A stretch of DNA of 64,000 bases from Alloenteromonas sp034089705 (GTDB lineage: Bacteria; Bacillota_I; Bacilli_A; RFN20; CAG-826): assembly GCA_034089705.1 (NCBI GenBank), contig JAXDTZ010000022.1:1-64000 (forward strand), read 5' to 3'. The translations under genes and the position numbers were made by a program. Below, piece by piece: positions 59,161-64,000 of this stretch. Position 1 is the stretch's first letter, and every line of letters starts with the position of its first letter. The notes below the pieces were generated by a model. It worked only from the letters and a program-made list of their open reading frames with translations, searched no databases and was not told where the DNA came from.

Positions 59161-59868
59161 ATGGTTTGTCTTTTATTTGCGATGGAAAAAGAGTGCGCCG
59201 GCCTTCTTTCAAAGGTTGAGGTCCGCCAAAAGGTGTCCCTTGGCTACACCAAAGTTTTCGAGGCCGTTTTCGAGGGCGTCCCCTTCTTAATTGGAATCTC
59301 GGGAATTGGCAAAGGGTTTGCCGCAGCAGCGGTGGCCGCCATCGCGAATCGCTACCCCGTGGATGCGTTTTTGAACATCGGGATCGCCGGAAGCCAAGAC
59401 AAAACCAAGGCGGATATCTTCTCGGTGGTGATCGGTTCCCATTACGCGGAACACGATTTGGACACCTCCGCGATTGGGGATCCCGTCGGCTTGATTTCCG
59501 GAATCGACATCGTGGAATTGCCTTCTTCCCCGTTATGCGTTTCTTGTTTAGAAAAAGCATCGAACGCCCTTCGTCTCCCTTATGTTCGTGGGGTGATTTC
59601 TTCCGGGGACACTTTTATCGGGGACAAAGAGAAGAAACGAAAGGTGACTGAGACTTTTGGTTCCCTTTGCCTCGACATGGAAAGCGCCCCATTCGCCCAA
59701 ATCGCTTTTGTTTACGGCATCCCCTTCGCCTCCGCTCGGGTGATTTCCGACTGCGAGCGTCCCGAAATCGAATACCCCCAAAACGCGGAAAAGGCATCCC
59801 AAATCGCCTCCAACCTCGCCTTAGAAGCGGTCCGCTTCTTCGCGGAATCATTCAGTATTTCGGTGTGA
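59161..59868 (+). CDS. mtnN: 5'-methylthioadenosine/S-adenosylhomocysteine nucleosidase
   Basis: A 235-residue nucleoside phosphorylase-fold enzyme that cleaves MTA and SAH. FAMEKECAGLL holds the catalytic Glu region, GISGIGKGFAAAAV and LNIGIAGS the ribose loop, SGDTFIGD the substrate loop, and LDMESAPFAQIAFVYGIPFASARVISD the purine-binding Met-Glu and catalytic Asp. There is no Shine-Dalgarno. A weak hairpin AACCCTT/AAGGGTT follows the stop. Confidence 0.88.
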   Translation: MVCLLFAMEKECAGLLSKVEVRQKVSLGYTKVFEAVFEGVPFLIGISGIGKGFAAAAVAAIANRYPVDAFLNIGIAGSQDKTKADIFSVVIGSHYAEHDLDTSAIGDPVGLISGIDIVELPSSPLCVSCLEKASNALRLPYVRGVISSGDTFIGDKEKKRKVTETFGSLCLDMESAPFAQIAFVYGIPFASARVISDCERPEIEYPQNAEKASQIASNLALEAVRFFAESFSISV

Positions 59869-59904
59869 ACCCTTTTAAGGGTTTTCCATTCCATTCCGCC
59901 TCGC

Positions 59905-59931
59905 TATAATAGCATTCGGTTACAAACCGAA
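59905..59931 (+). promoter_or_regulatory. gpmA promoter and 5'-UTR hairpin
   Basis: TATAAT (59905-59910) is followed by TTCGGTT-ACA-AACCGAA (59915-59931), a perfect 7-bp hairpin at the very start of the mRNA, ending next to the Shine-Dalgarno AAAGGA. It probably stabilises the transcript. Confidence 0.6.
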
Positions 59932-59942
59932 AGGATTTACAC

Positions 59943-60650
59943 ATGGTCAAATTAGTCTTGATTCGTCACGGCCAATCCGAATGGAACCTTAAGAACCTTT
60001 TCACCGGATGGACGGACGTCGAACTCTCCGAAAACGGAGTCAAAGAAGCCCATGAAGCGGGCAAACTCTTGAAGAAGGAAGGCTATACGTTCGATATCGC
60101 TTTCTCTTCCGTTTTGAAACGCGCCAACAACACGATGAAATTCGTTTTGGAAGAAATGGGCGAAACGGGCATCCCGAAGTTCTATTCCTGGCGTTTGAAT
60201 GAACGCCACTACGGCGCCCTCCAAGGCCTCAACAAAGCCGAATCCGCCAAAAAATGGGGCGATGAACAAGTCCACATTTGGCGTCGTTCCGCGGATGTTC
60301 CGCCTCTGGCCCTCACCAAAGAAGACGAACGTTGGCCGGGCAACCAAGCGAAGTACAAAGAACTCATCGCCGCGGGGGAAATGACCGAAGAAGATTGCCC
60401 CCTCACTGAGTGCTTGATCGACACCGCCAAGCGCGTCAAACCCTACTTCGATGAAAAGATCGCCCCGGAAATCATGAATGGAAAGAAAGTCTTGATCGCG
60501 GCCCATGGCAACTCCCTCCGCGCCATCGTCATGATGCTCGAGCACCTCACCCCGGAACAAATCATCTCGGTCGAAATCCCGACGGGAAAACCCCTCGTCT
60601 ACGAACTCGACGAGAAGACCCTCGAAGTGCTCAACAAGTACTACCTCTAA
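59943..60650 (+). CDS. gpmA: 2,3-bisphosphoglycerate-dependent phosphoglycerate mutase
   Basis: A 235-residue glycolytic mutase interconverting 3- and 2-phosphoglycerate. LIRHGQSEWNLKNLFTGW holds the phosphorylated His, RLNERHYGALQGLNKAE the catalytic Glu region, AAHGNSLRAIVMML the second His. AAAGGA lies 8 nt before the ATG. It is followed by a strong terminator, so it is transcribed alone. Confidence 0.95.
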   Translation: MVKLVLIRHGQSEWNLKNLFTGWTDVELSENGVKEAHEAGKLLKKEGYTFDIAFSSVLKRANNTMKFVLEEMGETGIPKFYSWRLNERHYGALQGLNKAESAKKWGDEQVHIWRRSADVPPLALTKEDERWPGNQAKYKELIAAGEMTEEDCPLTECLIDTAKRVKPYFDEKIAPEIMNGKKVLIAAHGNSLRAIVMMLEHLTPEQIISVEIPTGKPLVYELDEKTLEVLNKYYL

Positions 60651-60666
60651 TCCGAAACATCTCTTG

Positions 60667-60691
60667 GGGGCCGAGATTCGGCCCCTTTATT
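60667..60691 (+). terminator. Terminator of gpmA
   Basis: GGGGCCGA (60667-60674) and TCGGCCCC (60678-60685) pair perfectly around a 3-nt loop, followed by TTTATT. Confidence 0.9.
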
Positions 60692-60698
60692 CACCATT

Positions 60699-61034
60699 AT
60701 GGATTTCAAATATTTCACATCCATGCTCGGGGACTTCGTCCTCGGGCTCCAAGTTCTCCGCAGCAACTTGACGACCTTCTCCAAAATCCAGGGCAATTCC
60801 CTGGGGGATTATCTGGAATTCGTCCAAAAGACGATGAATCCTCAAAACGTCAAAGAATTCCAGAAACTGATGATGGAGGAGAAGTATTTCCTTTTCGATG
60901 TCGGGTTGAGTTTCATGGACAAGGAGCATTTCGCCTCCACCCCCGAATTCGAAAGCGCCTGCGACAAACTCACGGACGCGAGAAAACGCCTCTACGGATT
61001 CAACGGGGAACTCATTCATTCCCGGCGCGGTTAA
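60699..61034 (+). CDS. Hypothetical 111-residue protein
   Basis: A soluble, mostly helical protein of 111 residues with no motif recognised. Conserved-looking aromatic and Met residues (FKYFTSMLGDFVLGLQVLRSNL; FLFDVGLSFMDKEHF) suggest a packed helical bundle. It starts directly after the gpmA terminator with TTTATT about 8 nt upstream of the ATG and no Shine-Dalgarno. It converges on the CDF gene with a 4-nt overlap. Confidence 0.5.
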   Translation: MDFKYFTSMLGDFVLGLQVLRSNLTTFSKIQGNSLGDYLEFVQKTMNPQNVKEFQKLMMEEKYFLFDVGLSFMDKEHFASTPEFESACDKLTDARKRLYGFNGELIHSRRG

Positions 61035-62212
61035 TTCGCGTAAGGGCGATCGAATTTGATTTTGAATTCGTTATCGGGAAAGCCTTGCTTCAAATCGCGG
61101 AGCAAGGCTTTTTCATCTTCGTCTTCCCCAAAAGGAACGACGACGTCGAATTCGAAGGTCTCCTTCCCTTGATGGAGTAAGATCCGGAAATCGTGGACGG
61201 TGGCCCCTGGGCAATGCGTTTGGACCAAACCGATGATTTGATCCTTGACCGCCTTCTTTTCTTCGCTTAACGGGGTGACCGGGTCGATGTGGATGATCGT
61301 TTCCGCCCCATATAGGGCGTTGAGTTTCTCTTCTAGATCGCTGATTAAATCGTGGATGGAGACGAGGTCGTTCTCCGCGGAGACTTCCGCGTGCAAGGAA
61401 AGGAAGGTTTTGGTCGGGCCGTAACGATGGATCAAGACGTCATGGACCCCGAGGATTTTCTTTTCTTGGAGGACGAATTTCTCAATGGCCTCGATGTCTT
61501 TGGCCGAATTGGCGCCTCCAATCAAGGGGTTCACGGTTTCCTTTAACATCCGGAAAGCGGAGAAGATGACGAATCCCGCGACGGCGATACCAAAATACCC
61601 GTCTAAGAAATTCCATCCAAACGCGATGCCAAGAATCGCGGAAACCATGACCGACAAGGTGGCCAAGGTGTCGGTGAAGCTATCGATCGCCGTGGCTTTT
61701 AACGAAGGGGAGGAAATCGTCTTGGCAAGCGACAAGTTCCAAAACCCTTGCAAGGCCTTGAGAGCAATCGAAACGGCCAAGACGATGACGACGGTCCAAG
61801 AATACGTCACGATATCTCCGTTGATTAAGGACGAAATGGAGTTTTTGATCAATTCGATTCCGGCGAACATGACGAGGATCGACACCACCATCCCGACGAT
61901 GTATTCCATCCGTTCGTGCCCGAATGGGTGTTCTTTGTCCGCGGGCTTACCGGCGACCGCGAATCCGATCAACGTGACGATGTTGCTCGCCATGTCTCCC
62001 GCGTTGTCGATCGCATCCGCGAGAAGGGCCATCGGGAAGATCCAGGCGTTTTGGGAGGCCAAAAGAAAAGCGAAGGCAAGCTTTAATCCCACCAAAATGG
62101 CATTGATGAGTAATCCTAGCCATGCGGCGAGGATGCCGTGTTTTACGCGAACCGTTTCGCTAGCCACGTTCTGATAATCCCGGATGAAGAGACGACGCAA
62201 TAAAGTAACCAT
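61031..62212 (-). CDS. Cation diffusion facilitator family transporter
   Basis: A 393-residue CDF metal:proton antiporter for Zn, Mn, Fe or similar. Six membrane helices lie in residues 25-235. ALLADAIDNAGDMASN and KATAIDSFTDTLATLSV supply the two Asp pairs of the transport site; HPFGHERMEYIVG is the conserved loop. The cytoplasmic C-terminus is unusually long, with two stretches of the CDF dimerisation type (about 240-310 and 320-390). A TATAAT box lies on the minus strand at 62253-62248. It is a single gene. Confidence 0.9.
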   Translation of the reverse strand: MVTLLRRLFIRDYQNVASETVRVKHGILAAWLGLLINAILVGLKLAFAFLLASQNAWIFPMALLADAIDNAGDMASNIVTLIGFAVAGKPADKEHPFGHERMEYIVGMVVSILVMFAGIELIKNSISSLINGDIVTYSWTVVIVLAVSIALKALQGFWNLSLAKTISSPSLKATAIDSFTDTLATLSVMVSAILGIAFGWNFLDGYFGIAVAGFVIFSAFRMLKETVNPLIGGANSAKDIEAIEKFVLQEKKILGVHDVLIHRYGPTKTFLSLHAEVSAENDLVSIHDLISDLEEKLNALYGAETIIHIDPVTPLSEEKKAVKDQIIGLVQTHCPGATVHDFRILLHQGKETFEFDVVVPFGEDEDEKALLRDLKQGFPDNEFKIKFDRPYAN

Positions 62213-62473
62213 GCGGAGAGTCTAGACCCCCGAACTCGAGTAAATCAATTATAACAATTTTGGTTTTCTTCTTTTTTTCGCGCAATGGCATGCATGGTTT
62301 GGCAGGGCTCTTCCGAATTCGGGAATCCCTAATGATAAGGGAGACCGCGAAACAGAACCTTCCCCGTTTCGCTTTGGAAAAAGAAAGGGGAATGGGGGTC
62401 GAATTCGTTTGATTTCCATGAAATTTACCCTTCAAAAAGCGGAATTGAGAAGAAAAACGAAGAGTTCTCTTGC

Positions 62474-62509
62474 TATTTCGTTTAACGAAATAATGTTCTT
62501 TGGTATAGT
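62474..62509 (+). promoter_or_regulatory. Promoter with palindromic operator, metalloprotease gene
   Basis: TATTTCGTTTAACGAAATA (62474-62492) is a palindrome with only the centre unpaired. It covers the -35 region of a promoter whose -10 box is TATAGT (62504-62509). The ATG follows after 7 nt. The stretch 62255-62470 before it has no convincing gene. Confidence 0.55.
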
Positions 62510-62516
62510 TTTAAGT

Positions 62517-64000
62517 ATGAAAACATCCTGGCTTTCCAAATTCCTTATCTTCGTCTCGGCGCTAACCCTCTCCGGTTGCTCGATGATCAACATGTTCCCC
62601 GATCGCGCGGATCAGATTTCCGATGGAGTCGAAAGCGTTCCGCCCAGCGAACTCGACAAAGAAGAATCGGTCCTTCCGATTTCGTTAAGGCAAATCGGAT
62701 TGACCACCCAATCGGACTACCTGCCTTCGAAAGGGGAGGTCAACCTCTTGGTTTTGCCCATCGAGTTCACCGATGCCCCCTTTTCCGCTCAAACGTTGAA
62801 GGACATCAACGTCGCCCTCAATGGCAAATCCTCGGAGACGGGATATTGGGAATCCGTATCCTCATTCTACGAAAAGAGTTCCTTTGGCCAACTCCATTTG
62901 ACCTACACGATCGCCGATGTTTACGAGACGGGCAAAACCCAGCAACAAGTGTATAACGACTCCATTGCCGTGCTCCCTAGCGACAACGCCGCGAGCGTCA
63001 TCGGGGACGCCTATATGGCATACATCGCCAAAAACGGGCAGATCTCTACCCGCCAATACGACTCCGACCACAACGGCTGGATCGATGGGGTGGTGGCCAT
63101 CTATTCGGGCAAGCACACCCAAAAAGGCAACCCTTCCGCCGCTTACGACACCCAAGGCTACTATTGGGCCTATACCTATTGGACCCGCGGGGTCATCGAT
63201 CCTTCCACGGGGGATTGCCCCGTTTGGACCAACCCGAACGTCAATTGCCCGACTCCGAACCTCTACGTTTGGCTTTCTTACGATTTCTTCTACGACGCGG
63301 TCAAATCCCCTCGGGTCGACGCCCATACCTTAATCCACGAAACCGGGCACATGTTCGGCCTCGATGACTACTATTCCCAAGACGGAACCGCCTACGCCGG
63401 ATGCGCGGACATGATGGATTGCAACGTCGTGGATCATGACGTGTTTTCCAAAATGATCCTCGGTTGGATCACTCCCCACGTCGTGAGGAAAGAAGAAGAG
63501 GTCACGTTCTTGCCAAGCCAAAGCAACGGGGATTGTCTCTTGATTCCCGGGGAGGAATGGAACGGAACGCTTTACGACGAATACATCCTCGTGGAGCTTT
63601 ACACCCCGACGGGACTCAATCAACTCGATTCCGAAATCCTCTATACCAACGGCATCCGCGGCTACACGATGCCCGGAATCAAGGTCTATCACATCGATGC
63701 CCGCTTGGTGGAGCAAACCTATTCCGTCCGCACCGGGAAGAGCACTTACCAATACGTGAGGAACCCCAAGACCGACATCAAGTCGAATTCTTCTTCCGAA
63801 GCGTATGGGTATTACATCGCCGCGAGCAACTGCTACAAACGTTCTTGGAGCGCGAAAGGATATAGCGACAAGTATTCCCTCCTCCACATGATCCAAGCCC
63901 CGGGAGTGAACACCTTCGCCAAAGGAACTCCGGGGACCAACGTGGATTTGTTCACCCGCGGATCCTTCGATATCCAATCCTACAAAGCCTTCTTCGTGAA
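62517..64000 (+). CDS. M6-family metalloprotease lipoprotein (3' end outside the window)
   Basis: At least 494 residues, open to the window end. A lipoprotein signal peptide (FLIFVSALTLSGC, Cys at about 21) anchors it outside the membrane. The zinc motif is LIHETGHMFGLDDYY (HExxHxxGxxD, about residues 273-288), as in M6 immune-inhibitor-A-like proteases. VNLLVLPIEFTDAPF and GWIDGVVAIYSG are also seen in that family. The remainder is beta-rich. ATG at 62517 is 7 nt after the -10 box and has no Shine-Dalgarno. It probably degrades outer proteins or host material; the target is unknown. Confidence 0.85.
   Translation, partial: MKTSWLSKFLIFVSALTLSGCSMINMFPDRADQISDGVESVPPSELDKEESVLPISLRQIGLTTQSDYLPSKGEVNLLVLPIEFTDAPFSAQTLKDINVALNGKSSETGYWESVSSFYEKSSFGQLHLTYTIADVYETGKTQQQVYNDSIAVLPSDNAASVIGDAYMAYIAKNGQISTRQYDSDHNGWIDGVVAIYSGKHTQKGNPSAAYDTQGYYWAYTYWTRGVIDPSTGDCPVWTNPNVNCPTPNLYVWLSYDFFYDAVKSPRVDAHTLIHETGHMFGLDDYYSQDGTAYAGCADMMDCNVVDHDVFSKMILGWITPHVVRKEEEVTFLPSQSNGDCLLIPGEEWNGTLYDEYILVELYTPTGLNQLDSEILYTNGIRGYTMPGIKVYHIDARLVEQTYSVRTGKSTYQYVRNPKTDIKSNSSSEAYGYYIAASNCYKRSWSAKGYSDKYSLLHMIQAPGVNTFAKGTPGTNVDLFTRGSFDIQSYKAFFV

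Noticed and set aside
1..64000. CRISPR arrays, rRNA genes, intact transposases or integrases
   Set aside because: Looked for regularly spaced repeats, rRNA-like segments and recombinase motifs; none was seen by eye.

Overview
The window looks like chromosomal DNA of an uncultured, anaerobic, fermentative member of the Bacillota (class Bacilli, near the Erysipelotrichales/RF39/Mollicutes-like lineages). This is inferred from family content: GatCAB beside pcrA and ligA, a TsaB-RimI fusion in a tsaE-tsaB-tsaD operon, a TPP-riboswitch-controlled ThiT, DUF402, DUF1836, DUF2232 and DUF2974 proteins, and a flavodiiron/flavin reductase/rubredoxin fusion that points to anaerobic life. TGA is used as a stop at the ends of several intact genes, so the standard bacterial code applies. 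No species name can be given from the sequence alone.

Region 1 (1-5080) is accessory DNA. It starts with the end of a phage-type module (RecA/UvsX-like recombinase, PD-(D/E)XK nuclease, a tiny leaderless ORF) and a three-tRNA cluster (Ile-TAT, Thr-TGT, Arg-CCT) whose anticodons match the ATA- and AGG-rich codon use of the phage genes. Gene remnants, a PII-like protein, a tRNA-Ala, a RelBE toxin-antitoxin pair and a RhuM-family gene broken by one TGA follow.

Region 2 (5100-8060, minus strand) is a compact operon: ECF sigma factor, membrane anti-sigma-like protein, a 54-residue Cys-rich peptide, and a lipoprotein frameshifted in an A tract. A TraX family membrane protein follows under its own promoter. 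The sigma cassette is the best candidate here for an undescribed system.

Region 3 (8300-14050) is sugar metabolism: a promoter with a palindrome, GH43 glycosidase, a damaged locus that joins an unknown N-terminal fragment to a 5'-truncated NagB-like isomerase, a PfkB kinase and a class II aldolase, then a convergent esterase (frameshifted) and an MFS carrier.

Region 4 (14100-34500) holds much of the envelope machinery: two large polytopic glycosyltransferase-like proteins, a GT2 enzyme, an O-antigen-ligase-like protein with a lipoprotein, and a minus-strand operon of two GT4 enzymes, a Wzx-type flippase and a TupA-like ATP-grasp protein. Interspersed are an MFS carrier, a DUF2974 hydrolase, dUTPase, TrpRS, an acidic membrane protein and the flavodiiron protein.

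Region 5 (34500-54670) is mainly housekeeping: uracil-DNA glycosylase; TPP riboswitch and an extended ThiT; DUF402-tsaE-tsaB/rimI-tsaD; asnS; a cluster of small membrane proteins with Pro-rich tails; pcrA-ligA; gatCAB; DUF1836; galE. Region 6 (54680-64000) has an S33 hydrolase, a VanZ protein with a roughly 400-residue Ig-like insertion, UDP-sugar dehydrogenase, MTA/SAH nucleosidase, GpmA, a CDF metal transporter, and an M6-type metalloprotease lipoprotein that runs off the end.

Two traits recur. Many promoters have a -10 box only 5-10 nt before the start codon with no Shine-Dalgarno, which implies frequent leaderless mRNAs. Three reading-frame breaks sit in short homopolymers, so some apparent pseudogenes may be assembly indels.
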